A stretch of DNA of 20,330 nucleotides, taken from NCBI GenBank assembly GCA_030672115.1, contig DAOVGZ010000006.1:1-20330 (forward strand). Reading direction: 5' to 3'. Below are positions 14,095-20,330 of this stretch, piece by piece. Numbering within the stretch: the stretch's first letter is position 1; every line of letters starts with the position of its first letter. The notes under the pieces are model-generated. The model searched no databases. It saw only the letters and a program-made list of their open reading frames with translations, and was not told where the DNA came from. Origin of the DNA: a bacterium (GTDB lineage Bacteria > Babelota > Babeliae > Babelales > Vermiphilaceae). A program made the position numbers and the translations under genes.

Positions 14095-16137
14095 ATGAAT
14101 CATTCAAAAAAAATTCTTTTTATCATTACACTCTCAATTCCTCTTTGCGCAAAAATTGTCGAATATAATTTTGATATCAACTACAAAAAGGTCTCTTTTG
14201 CCGGAAAACCTGTCACCGCAATGGCAATAGATAACTGTATTCCAGGACCAACAATAGAAGCTCATGAAGGTGATACACTTCGTGTTACATTTCACAACAA
14301 AATGAATGTCGAAACTTCAATTCATTGGCACGGAATTCTTTTGCCAAATGATCAAGATGGCGTTCCTTACATTACAACCCCTCCAATCAAAAAACATAAA
14401 TTTTTCACCTATGAATTTAAAGTAAAACAAGCCGGGACATATTGGTATCATTCCCATACAGGGCTTCAAGAGCAATTGGGAATTTATGGCGCACTTGTGT
14501 TTCATCCACGCAAAGGAGAAAAAATAAAAACTGACAACGATCAGGTTCTTCTATTTTCCGATTGGACAAATGAAAAGCCCTCACGTGTTCTTGCCCATTT
14601 AAAAATGGATGGCGACTATTATGCTTTAAAAAAAGGTACCGTTTTATCTTGGGACAAAGTGATAAAAAACGGATTACCAGCAATAAAAAATAAACTCAGC
14701 GGAGCAATAACCCGAATGGGATTAATGGATATATCTGACATTGGTTATGATGCCTTTTTAACCAATGGAAAACAAACAGAATATCTTAAAGTACAGCCAG
14801 ATGAAACTGTTCGACTTAGATTAATTAATGCAGCAGCTTCCACCTATTTTAATATCGAATTTGCAGGTGGCCCCATGACAATAGTTGCTGCTGATGGCCT
14901 TGATATTATCCCACAAAAAGTAAAACGTCTGCGCATGGCGGTAGCCGAAACCTATGATGTCATTATAAAAATATCAGAAAAAAAATCATACGAACTTCGT
15001 GCAACGGCAGAAGATGGAACCGACTATAGCTCAACCTTTATCGGAATAGGTAAAAAAGTATTTGCGCCAAATATTCCACGACCTAACCTTTTTTTAATGC
15101 GCCACGACAAACATAAAAATCATACAAAGAAAAACCATACTCAAAAGCACGATACAATAAAGCATATGACCGATTATGCAAAACTACGTTCTGTAACAAA
15201 AACATCTCTTCCTGAAAATCAAACAACAAAAAAAATAGAAATTCAACTAACTGGCACAATGGACGGCTACAGATGGTCATTTGATAATAAAATATTTTTG
15301 GAACAATCAAATATAGAAATCAATAAAGAAGAAAACGTACATTTTATTCTCAATAACAAAACTATGATGCACCACCCTATTCATCTCCATGGTCATTTTT
15401 TTCAAGTTTTAAATGGTCAAGGTGATTATGCACCATTAAAACATACCGTTGATATTCCTGCGATGGATACCGTAGAAATTGCATTCGATGCAAACGAAAA
15501 CCATCACTGGTTGTTTCACTGCCATAACCTTTATCATATGCTTGCAGGCATGATGCGAACCATTTCATACAAACATTCAACACCTCTTACCGAAAAAAAA
15601 ATAAAACTATTTTCCCATGATCCTTGGTATTATTTTAGCGATATGACTACTCTTTCTCAGATGATATTGGGAGAAATACGCTTACTCAACACTCGCAACA
15701 GTTTTGAACTAGAATACGATTATAACTATAAGCATGAATATGATATCGAGCTTAGATATTTTCGAAACTTTACAAAATTTTTTGACGCATACATCGGAGC
15801 AGAATTTGAAAGAGATGCTTGCATAAAAAAATGCGTATGTTGTTCAAAAACAACAAAAAGAATTCTCAAAAAACCGGAAAAAATATTTGTACTTGGAATA
15901 CGCTACATGCTACCACTACTTATCCAGTCAGATTTACGAGTTAGCTCCAAAGGAAGAGGACGATTAGCCCTTCGTTCAAAGCTACATTTAACTGCTCGTA
16001 ATTTTTTCGAATGGAGCTGGAATACAGACAATGAATATCGATTCGCACTTTCTTTTGAAGCACACAAACATTTATTATTTATGGTCGCATATGATTCTGA
16101 TTTTAAATGGGGCGCAGGACTAAGAGTTAGATTTTAA
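14095..16137 (+). CDS. Multicopper oxidase (CopA-like) fused to a CopB-like outer-membrane beta-barrel
   Basis: 680 residues. The signal peptide is about 1-18. A three-cupredoxin oxidase follows with complete copper ligands: HWH (77-79), HSH (119-121), HPIHLHGH (427-434) and HCHNLYHMLAGM (475-486), the last providing the type 1 Cys, His and axial Met. Such enzymes oxidise Cu(I) or organic substrates while reducing O2 to water. Residues 337-357 form a His-rich linker, where CopA proteins often have Met-rich segments. Residues ~508-680 are an added domain of alternating strands with AYIGAEFERD and a terminal GAGLRVRF. They resemble CopB (PF05275), normally a separate outer-membrane protein encoded next to copA. 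C576, C580, C582 and C583 lie in a predicted barrel loop. An outer-membrane-anchored copper oxidase is inferred. Only a weak AAGATAG precedes the ATG. Confidence 0.9.
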   Translation: MNHSKKILFIITLSIPLCAKIVEYNFDINYKKVSFAGKPVTAMAIDNCIPGPTIEAHEGDTLRVTFHNKMNVETSIHWHGILLPNDQDGVPYITTPPIKKHKFFTYEFKVKQAGTYWYHSHTGLQEQLGIYGALVFHPRKGEKIKTDNDQVLLFSDWTNEKPSRVLAHLKMDGDYYALKKGTVLSWDKVIKNGLPAIKNKLSGAITRMGLMDISDIGYDAFLTNGKQTEYLKVQPDETVRLRLINAAASTYFNIEFAGGPMTIVAADGLDIIPQKVKRLRMAVAETYDVIIKISEKKSYELRATAEDGTDYSSTFIGIGKKVFAPNIPRPNLFLMRHDKHKNHTKKNHTQKHDTIKHMTDYAKLRSVTKTSLPENQTTKKIEIQLTGTMDGYRWSFDNKIFLEQSNIEINKEENVHFILNNKTMMHHPIHLHGHFFQVLNGQGDYAPLKHTVDIPAMDTVEIAFDANENHHWLFHCHNLYHMLAGMMRTISYKHSTPLTEKKIKLFSHDPWYYFSDMTTLSQMILGEIRLLNTRNSFELEYDYNYKHEYDIELRYFRNFTKFFDAYIGAEFERDACIKKCVCCSKTTKRILKKPEKIFVLGIRYMLPLLIQSDLRVSSKGRGRLALRSKLHLTARNFFEWSWNTDNEYRFALSFEAHKHLLFMVAYDSDFKWGAGLRVRF

Positions 16138-16167
16138 GTAAAAATTTACACCTATCAAAAAGTTACA

Positions 16168-16206
16168 AAAAAAAAGGCCCCGCTTAAAAGCGGAGCTTCT
16201 TTTTTA
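16168..16206. terminator. Bidirectional intrinsic terminator after the multicopper oxidase
   Basis: GCCCCGCTT pairs with AAGCGGAGC (about 16178-16197, one mismatch). There is an A-run on the left and a T-run on the right, so it can end both the oxidase transcript and the convergent minus-strand gene at 16332. Confidence 0.85.
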
Positions 16207-16331
16207 AAATTTAAATATAAATCTTAACCTTGGCTAGAAAGTAGCATTTCACCATAGACTACTTGATAGCTTGAAATTCATAAAAAAATCTTTTTTCACA
16301 GATTAGAAAAGCATTATTCTGTGGAAAATAC

Positions 16332-16655
16332 TTATTTTTTAAAGATACGAAGGAAAAAATGAGGTATAACAATGAAAAATGTATTATATAAAGAAGACCA
16401 AAATCTCTTTTTTTCTTCTTTATTTATATTTTCTTTCATCTCTTTATCAATTTCCTTAGAAGTTGGTGTACCAAAAACTTCTGATGCTTCATCTATTGTG
16501 TAATTCATGTTTACAACAGCATTTTCTGAATTTGCCTTTATTTGAGGTACTATTTCTTCTATTTTCGCTGAAGTCAATTCTGTATCACTAGCTAATATAC
16601 CGCATGAAGAAAGACCTAAAATGAGTGTAATTGACAAAAACAAACGATTATTCAT
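16332..16655 (-). CDS. Small lipoprotein-like exported protein
   Basis: 107 residues, family not recognised. The N-terminus has a hydrophobic core followed by LSSC (15-18), which fits a lipobox; an ordinary signal peptidase cut after LAS (about 23) is the alternative. The mature part is acidic (TSAKIEEIVPQ) with a charged helix, and ends in a hydrophobic-aromatic segment (TFFIVIPHFFLRIFKK) that could re-enter the membrane. AAGGAAGA precedes the ATG. It stands between the oxidase and the GNAT gene with its own signals. Function is unknown. Confidence 0.65.
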   Translation of the reverse strand: MNNRLFLSITLILGLSSCGILASDTELTSAKIEEIVPQIKANSENAVVNMNYTIDEASEVFGTPTSKEIDKEMKENINKEEKKRFWSSLYNTFFIVIPHFFLRIFKK

Positions 16656-16766
16656 GAAATCTTCCTTAAATTATTTACACAAAACTAAAGCCTTATAATT
16701 AACGTTACCCTTATTATGCTACTTTTTCAACTATTCATTGAGATTTTTCGCCCAAAAAACCTGTAA

Positions 16767-16800
16767 AAATAGGCCCTGGATTTTACCCCAAAGCCTATTT
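16767..16800 (-). terminator. Candidate terminator for the GNAT gene
   Basis: On the minus strand AAATAGGC pairs with GCCTATTT across an 18-base loop and runs into TTTTT. It lies 17 bases after the stop (16817) of the frameshifted C-terminal extension, which supports 16817 rather than 16900 as the natural end of that gene. Confidence 0.5.
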
Positions 16801-16816
16801 GCATTTTAAATGTGTT

Positions 16817-16912
16817 TTAATTTTTTTTCTTCTTTTGCCAATAAGAATATAAGTACTTTGCTGATAGACCAACTCCGACGAGAGAAGCACTAACAGCAGC
16901 TATACTCCAACA
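16817..16912 (-). other. Out-of-frame C-terminal membrane anchor of the GNAT gene
   Basis: Immediately downstream of the A8 tract (16913-16920), the -1 frame encodes CWSIAAVSASLVGVGLSAKY, then LYSYWQ, a lysine run and a stop. This is a textbook transmembrane segment with a basic cytoplasmic-side tail. The annotated frame stops after only four more codons (NVGV). One additional A, or a -1 slip, would join it to the acetyltransferase. Confidence 0.7.
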
Positions 16913-17577
16913 TTTTTTTTAAACTTCTTTTTTTCATCATGCTTTTTGGTCTTGCATTCTTCGAATCGTGCTTGAACGTTCTCTATAATTTTTTGAACTT
17001 CTTTTTTTATTATTGGTAAGTTCTGCAAATCTACATAATGTTTTCTTGTCATTTCGTAAACGGTAACCAAACGGCTGCTTCCTTTTTCTTGAAATTTACA
17101 TTTTTTTGCCAATTTATGCATTGGTCCGTTATAATTCCAGCAGCAAAAACGTACATTATTACAGCCGATATTGAACAATTTTTCTATTGCTCTTTTACCT
17201 AGCACTGTTCCATATCCGTGTCTTCTCTCTTTTTCTAAAATGGCCATATGCTTAACAGATCCTACTTTTTGATAATAGTCAAATGTTACAAAGCCAATGG
17301 TTTTTTCATTTTTACGAAGAACATATGTAGCGCGTTTTCCCTCTTTCATTTTTTTTGGATTTACGAGGCGCTCAACATAAAAACAAGCATCTAAAAAACT
17401 CCTGCCAAACTTTTCCGCATTTTTAGAATATAAATCATCAATATAGGTAGAATCGCGATCAGAGTTAAAACCTTTAACTTCATACCCCTGTTTTTTTAGC
17501 ATTGTGCTAGCAAAAGCACCGTTGACAAACAAAAGAGATAAGGTCAGTAAGCCTTTTTTTACGCTTGAACCGTTCAT
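16900..17577 (-). CDS. Exported GNAT-family N-acetyltransferase
   Basis: 225 residues from the ATG at 17577, chosen because it has GGAG upstream and opens directly into a signal peptide (1-23, ending AFA). The open frame continues upstream to 17742 without a leader. GNAT motif A is visible as VKHMAILEKERRHGYGTVLG, with the RxxGxG acetyl-CoA loop (RRHGYG), followed by the family's ALxxYxxxGF-like region (LAKKCKF). GNAT enzymes transfer acetyl from acetyl-CoA to amines. A signal peptide on one is odd, since acetyl-CoA is cytosolic, so delivery into a host cell is one explanation. The C-terminal part is a lysine-rich helix. A one-base frame difference at an A8 tract separates it from a transmembrane anchor (16817-16912). 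Confidence 0.8.
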   Translation of the reverse strand: MNGSSVKKGLLTLSLLFVNGAFASTMLKKQGYEVKGFNSDRDSTYIDDLYSKNAEKFGRSFLDACFYVERLVNPKKMKEGKRATYVLRKNEKTIGFVTFDYYQKVGSVKHMAILEKERRHGYGTVLGKRAIEKLFNIGCNNVRFCCWNYNGPMHKLAKKCKFQEKGSSRLVTVYEMTRKHYVDLQNLPIIKKEVQKIIENVQARFEECKTKKHDEKKKFKKNVGV

Positions 17578-17645
17578 TATAACTCCATAATATATCTTAT
17601 TTTCATTTAACTTTTTTAAAAAGGACATTTCCTCACATTCTACTT

Positions 17646-17675
17646 TTAGTAAATCACGCCCATAAAAAATGTCAA
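17646..17675 (-). promoter_or_regulatory. Candidate promoter for the GNAT gene
   Basis: On the minus strand a consensus -35 TTGACA (17670-17675) is followed after 18 bases by TACTAA (17646-17651), a weak -10, about 70 bases before the start at 17577. Confidence 0.35.
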
Positions 17676-17791
17676 ACTGTAAAGTCCTTGATAAATAAAT
17701 CGCTCTGAAGGAATTTTGGATAAATAAAAATATTGCGCCCAAAAGCCCGCTAGTTTAACCCAAAAAAATCACCCTGCCTGAAACACTAAAC

Positions 17792-17812
17792 AAAAAAAAA
17801 CGCTTTAAAGCG
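17792..17812 (-). terminator. Intrinsic terminator of the GIY-YIG gene
   Basis: CGCTTT/AAAGCG (17801-17812) is a small perfect stem followed on the minus strand by about ten T. It lies just after the GIY-YIG stop at 17821. Confidence 0.7.
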
Positions 17813-17820
17813 AGGCAAAA

Positions 17821-18066
17821 TTATTCCCAAAAACGTCTTTTAGCGAACTCACATCCCGCACCGGATTTTAAATATTTTTCAAAAGCTATTGCTTTGTATT
17901 TGTCTTCAATGCCTAAAAAAAGAATTAACTTCCAAGGCCGAAAATCTTTTGTGTACTTTGAGCCACCAGAGTTGTGAGTAGCGAGTCTTTTATTGATATT
18001 TGAAGTGCTACCGATATAACGTTTTTGTGGATTGTTAATTGATTGGATTACGTAGACGTAGTACAT
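17821..18066 (-). CDS. Small GIY-YIG domain protein (YhbQ/UPF0213 type)
   Basis: 81 residues. The GIY-YIG endonuclease-like fold is recognisable from YVYVIQS (3-9), YIGSTSN (17-23), the RL of INKRLATHN, and FEKYLKSG with the catalytic-position glutamate. These single-domain proteins are widespread and only partly understood; they are assigned to nucleic-acid cleavage or repair. The ATG at 18066 gives the family's normal N-terminus (MYYVYV). The longer open frame, up to 18228, translates through a GC-rich repeat island and is not credible protein. No signal peptide, unlike its neighbours. No strong Shine-Dalgarno is present, as usual for this location next to the repeat. Confidence 0.9.
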   Translation of the reverse strand: MYYVYVIQSINNPQKRYIGSTSNINKRLATHNSGGSKYTKDFRPWKLILFLGIEDKYKAIAFEKYLKSGAGCEFAKRRFWE

Positions 18067-18104
18067 AAAGAAACTTTGAATTTTTGAAAAAAACTGACAA
18101 TATA

Positions 18105-18325
18105 ATTGGCCTGACCAGACCCCACTACGCTTCACGGCCACCGGGGTTTCACCCCTCAAGGGCCTAAGCTTCCTACTACGCCTAACGGCTACGAAGGACA
18201 GGGACGGCGGGCAACCTATGCCCTTCATGCTCTACCAAACTCTCTTTAAATTATTTAATTTTTTTTCCTTTGAAAAACTGGCTCTGCCAACCGTCGCTCC
18301 GAAGGAGCATAGGTTGGCGTCCCAT
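18105..18325. repeat. GC-rich island with direct and inverted repeats
   Basis: This stretch is conspicuously richer in G+C than the rest of the window. It contains two 21-bp direct repeats (18121-18141 and 18172-18192, 17 of 21 identical), a GGGGT-TTC-ACCCC hairpin (18143-18155), and a nested hairpin GCCAACC/GGTTGGC around GCTCC/GGAGC (18286-18318). The word GCATAGGTTG occurs on the plus strand in the last hairpin and inverted near 18211-18220, so the ends are imperfect inverted repeats. It fills most of the gene-free 18067-18420 between the GIY-YIG gene and the RHH terminator. Confidence 0.75.
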
Positions 18326-18354
18326 AGAAGACTATCTTATAACTTTTAAACCAC

Positions 18355-18393
18355 AAAAGAGCAGCTGCTTGCAAATCAAACAGCTGCTCTTTT
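18355..18393 (-). terminator. Intrinsic terminator of the RHH regulator gene
   Basis: A 13-bp perfect stem, AAAAGAGCAGCTG (18355-18367) with CAGCTGCTCTTTT (18381-18393). It lies just downstream of the regulator's stop on the minus strand. Confidence 0.85.
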
Positions 18394-18420
18394 ACTAATT
18401 TATAACTATCAAAAGCACTA

Positions 18421-18612
18421 TTATTTTGAGTTCTGCGCTTTCACCTTCTCGATGCTTCCAATTCCCTTGAAGTCTTTAACGATACTCTCTATTTTTTCCA
18501 CAATCATTGAGTGCATACTTCTGTCCAAAATTGCTGCCAGCATTTTTAGCTTGATGTGAGTATCTTTTGTAACGTCAATGGTAAATCTTTGAAACCCTTT
18601 TTTTGCAGGCAT
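18421..18612 (-). CDS. Ribbon-helix-helix (Arc/CopG-like) DNA-binding protein
   Basis: 63 residues with an RHH fold pattern: the beta-strand RFTIDVTKDTH (9-19), helix A HIKLKMLAAILDRS (19-32), helix B SMIVEKIESIVKDF (35-48). Such proteins bind DNA as dimers of dimers and act as repressors or antitoxins. GGAG sits six bases before the ATG. It has its own terminator and no toxin-like partner: the next gene on the strand (GIY-YIG) is separated by the repeat island. Direct and inverted repeats 33-59 bases upstream of the start would be a natural site for autorepression. A plasmid-type copy-control or antitoxin origin is possible, but nothing else here is plasmid-like. Confidence 0.8.
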   Translation of the reverse strand: MPAKKGFQRFTIDVTKDTHIKLKMLAAILDRSMHSMIVEKIESIVKDFKGIGSIEKVKAQNSK

Positions 18613-18644
18613 TTTTTCTCCTTTTTTATAACTTCTATCTTTCT

Positions 18645-18671
18645 CCAGTAAACCAGTAAAATTATGGTTTA
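18645..18671 (-). promoter_or_regulatory. Candidate operator for the RHH regulator
   Basis: Two perfect tandem CCAGTAAA words (18645-18652, 18653-18660) overlap an inverted repeat TAAACCA-N9-TGGTTTA (18649-18655 and 18665-18671). RHH dimers typically bind tandem or inverted 6-8 bp sites next to their own gene. The adjacent 18672-18830 is A/T-rich and shows nothing else I can name. Confidence 0.45.
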
Positions 18672-18830
18672 AATTAGAAAAATTTTCTACTATTTTTTTC
18701 CTTTTTTTATTTTCGCAATGCCTAACATTAAAAACTTCACTATGATTTTTAAAAAAAATTTATGAAAAAAGGGTGATAAAAATTTCACGCAACCTATAGA
18801 TTTTGGAAAGACTTGAAAAACAACCAAGAA

Positions 18831-18943
18831 TTAGAAATGCCCCTTAAATACCAATATAACATTCTTATCATTCTGCTTATCAAGACCCTCAAGTCGTCCT
18901 TCTATTTTCTGAGGAGCTTCTCATAAACCATATCATTGCTCAT
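18831..18943 (-). pseudogene. Probable remnant of a small coding region
   Basis: On the minus strand MSNDMVYEKLLRK runs into a stop. The -1 frame continues IEGRLEGLDKQNDKNVILVF and KGHF before TAA at 18831. One more A in the AAAA at the break would give a clean 38-codon frame. It begins 17 bases after the stop of the two-TM gene and might once have been its tail. No ribosome-binding site is evident. Confidence 0.35.
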
Positions 18944-18959
18944 TTTATTATCATCAGCC

Positions 18960-19319
18960 TCAAGAGTATGGATAATTCTTATTTTTAATTATAGTTTTTA
19001 TAGTTGGTTTGTTATCAATAGTCTTAAACTTGTTAATGCTTCGCTGCTTCAAAATACTAGCTATAACTAGGCAAACAGTGCCGGAAAAAACTCTTAGACT
19101 GACATCATCATTGATATCTCTGTAAGACTTATACATGTCAAGTAATCCAGCAGAAATCTTCAAAACTCCAATTCCAGCCAGAACGGCTGCTGAAGCACCG
19201 TAAACGCAGCCAAAAAAGGATTTCTCTATCCATTCGTCTATTTCTTCACACCTAGCAGAAGAAGTCGCCATCAAAGCAAGCGCTGCTATGAAAGCAATCT
19301 TCCTTGTTGTTTTGTTCAT
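18960..19319 (-). CDS. Small exported protein with two hydrophobic segments
   Basis: 119 residues, family not recognised. The signal peptide is about 1-23 (ending SARC or nearby). After EEIDEWIEKS come a hydrophobic segment (about 37-60), a charged loop (MYKSYRDINDD), a second hydrophobic segment (about 76-90) and a basic tail. AAAGGAAA precedes the ATG. The layout and length parallel the protein at 6534-6899, and each lies beside a pentapeptide-repeat gene or its remnant, so they may be old paralogues. The downstream sequence holds a possible coding remnant. Confidence 0.7.
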   Translation of the reverse strand: MNKTTRKIAFIAALALMATSSARCEEIDEWIEKSFFGCVYGASAAVLAGIGVLKISAGLLDMYKSYRDINDDVSLRVFSGTVCLVIASILKQRSINKFKTIDNKPTIKTIIKNKNYPYS

Positions 19320-19424
19320 TTTTTCCTTTGCATTCTGACGAAATTAAAACATTAATTGATACTTTATTACTGTCAAAAAAATGTCTTTCCGTCAACGAAT
19401 TCCTTGATCCAAAAACCATTCACA

Positions 19425-19676
19425 CTAAATTATTTTAATATCAAACCCATGCAACAACCCTAGAACTTCAGGGAAGGAAAATTTTGCTTTTTTGACCTTA
19501 TTTACAAGAGGATCGATAACATAATTTAATGCGCCACAAAAATTTGACCTGTTTAAATTGCAATGCCGAAAAAAAGTTTCTTTAATATCTGTATCGGCAA
19601 AATCGGCTTCAATTAAAGAAGTGGCAATAAAAAAAGAACGCTTAAGTTCTGCTTTAAAACAATCTAAATAAACCAT
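19425..19676 (-). CDS. Short pentapeptide-repeat protein, probably N-terminally shortened
   Basis: 83 residues. The first ~55 follow the A(D/N)LXX pattern of pentapeptide repeats (CFKAELKRSFF, SLIEADFADTD, CNLNRSNFCGA), which fold as a right-handed quadrilateral beta-helix. The C-terminal block NYVIDPLVNKVKKAKFSFPE is common at the end of such proteins. Usual members are two or more times longer, and here an in-frame stop stands directly before the ATG, so the N-terminal part is probably lost. There is no good Shine-Dalgarno. The start overlaps the end of the 38-codon membrane peptide frame, so translation could be coupled to it. A further truncated copy lies at 6192-6362. Confidence 0.7.
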   Translation of the reverse strand: MVYLDCFKAELKRSFFIATSLIEADFADTDIKETFFRHCNLNRSNFCGALNYVIDPLVNKVKKAKFSFPEVLGLLHGFDIKII

Positions 19677-19779
19677 TTAAATTTCTTAGTTAAAAAAACC
19701 AGTACAGTCAGTCCAAGTGCACCAAAATATAGCTGCCAGAATTCAATACCAGCAACACCTTTTTCTATTTTTTACACAT
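19664..19779 (-). pseudogene. 38-residue membrane peptide gene with frame break at an A6 tract
   Basis: AGGAA stands seven bases before an ATG at 19779. The frame reads MCKK and then TAG, immediately after six A (19768-19773). The -1 frame continues IEKGVAGIEFWQLYFGALGL, then TVLVFLTKKFKWFI and stop: one transmembrane segment with a basic end. With one more A it would be a 38-residue small membrane protein. It ends 13 bases inside the pentapeptide gene. No family is recognised. Confidence 0.45.
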
Positions 19780-19807
19780 TTTAATTCCTATTTTTAGTTG
19801 ATGATTT

Positions 19808-20248
19808 TTAGTCTGTTAAGTCCACGCGACATGCAGCTTTATAAAGTAATGCCCATAACAGAATCCAATTTGCAAAAATAAAGGCCCAGTGAGCATTCGA
19901 TATTTGACAAAAGTTTTTGTCCCATATAAAAAATGCAAAAACAACGAATGGTGTTACAAATCCAGCAACAGCAATCTTCTTGTTTGTTGAGGCAGAACAA
20001 TCTGGAGAATCCTTTATGAAGTCTAGCCTTAAAAGCCAAGCAAAATTATCTATATATGAAAATAAATAAATAACACTAGCAACTCCCAGAATGCTCTTTC
20101 CAAGAACCCAAAAAATACTCCAAGGGACCTCAAGACTCATAATACCTGGAAATTTGAAGCTTCCCCATATTTGAATAATAGACAAAGCCACTATCCAGAA
20201 AAATCCCTCTTTAAACCTCACCCAAGGCTTACAACCTGATTTATTCAT
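19808..20248 (-). CDS. Four-TM membrane protein of unknown function
   Basis: 146 residues, family not recognised. A short charged N-terminus (MNKSGCKPWVRFKEG) leads into four hydrophobic segments, about residues 16-36, 46-66, 92-109 and 119-138, with tryptophan-rich edges. The N-terminal and central positive charges suggest both termini are cytoplasmic. Only a weak AAAGAT precedes the ATG. It heads a minus-strand row that continues with the 38-residue peptide and the pentapeptide gene. Nothing is seen in 20249-20330 apart from an A/T-rich upstream region. Confidence 0.65.
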   Translation of the reverse strand: MNKSGCKPWVRFKEGFFWIVALSIIQIWGSFKFPGIMSLEVPWSIFWVLGKSILGVASVIYLFSYIDNFAWLLRLDFIKDSPDCSASTNKKIAVAGFVTPFVVFAFFIWDKNFCQISNAHWAFIFANWILLWALLYKAACRVDLTD

Positions 20249-20330
20249 AATTTATCTTTATTAAAAAAACTACCCAATTACAGCAATAGTAGACAGAAAA
20301 ACAATTGAAAAAACTCTTGTTTAAATATCA

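Noticed and set aside
14417..14683. Antisense frames within the multicopper oxidase gene
   Set aside because: They are shadows of a conserved gene, with no ribosome-binding sites and no recognisable protein features.
17578..17742. 55-residue N-terminal extension of the GNAT protein
   Set aside because: There is a signal peptide with GGAG at the internal ATG, and a candidate promoter lies within the extension.
18067..18228. Upstream extension of the GIY-YIG frame (54 extra residues, Arg-rich)
   Set aside because: It translates the GC-rich repeat island. The family N-terminus begins at MYYVYV, so the shorter start was used.
18195..18240. tRNA-like GGTAGAGCATGAAGG on the minus strand
   Set aside because: It resembles a D-arm, but there is no GGTTCGA T-arm, no matching acceptor stem and no clear anticodon arm.

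Overview
The window is AT-rich bacterial DNA with a Gram-negative character: a CopB-like outer-membrane barrel, a lipoprotein-type leader and many Sec-type signal peptides. About sixteen of the roughly two dozen genes start with a cleavable-looking signal peptide, including enzymes that are normally cytosolic (HAD phosphatase-like, LicD-like transferase, GNAT acetyltransferase, AAA ATPase). A DUF2608-type HAD protein, many small exported orphans, short intergenic spaces and decaying duplicates best fit an intracellular or protist-associated lineage such as Candidatus Dependentiae (TM6/Babeliae). That placement is inferred from gene content; no rRNA or other phylogenetic marker is present except typA.

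Layout. 95-1974: ribosome-associated GTPase TypA/BipA (minus) with its terminator. 2224-4247: exported HAD protein overlapping a shortened AspT/YidE-type transporter. 4285-6113: a decaying tandem duplication in which two paralogous secreted-protein genes (minus) alternate with two orphan copies of the transporter's 3' end. 6192-6475: gene debris, including a truncated copy of the pentapeptide-repeat gene found intact near 19.5 kb. 6534-10331: small exported proteins on the plus strand, including a gene broken at an A-tract between two copies of a 64-bp repeat, then a tight three-gene operon (exported orphan, exported AAA ATPase domain, exported HExxH zinc-protease-like protein). 10473-12132 (minus): a two-hydrophobic-segment exported orphan and an exported LicD-family protein. 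12551-13891: a TPM-domain membrane protein facing a secreted orphan, whose 5' end is also present as debris at 12.2 kb. 14095-16137: a multicopper oxidase fused to a CopB-like beta-barrel. 16332-20248 (minus): small lipoprotein-like protein, exported GNAT with a frameshifted C-terminal anchor, GIY-YIG protein, a GC-rich repeat island, a ribbon-helix-helix regulator, an exported two-TM protein, a pentapeptide protein, a frameshifted 38-residue membrane peptide and a four-TM protein.

How the genes work together. The only recognisable physiology is translation/stress GTPase function (typA), anion or amino-acid transport (AspT-like), copper oxidation at the outer membrane (the MCO-CopB fusion) and envelope or extracellular modification (LicD, GNAT, AAA/zincin operon). 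The rest looks like a fast-turning-over secretome made by local duplication, truncation and A-tract frameshifts. No tRNA, rRNA, CRISPR array, transposase or integrase was found. The most unusual items are the MCO-CopB fusion, the exported AAA/zincin operon, the duplicated secreted genes with a conserved 12-codon leader ORF, and three genes interrupted at A-tracts that are all restored by one extra A.
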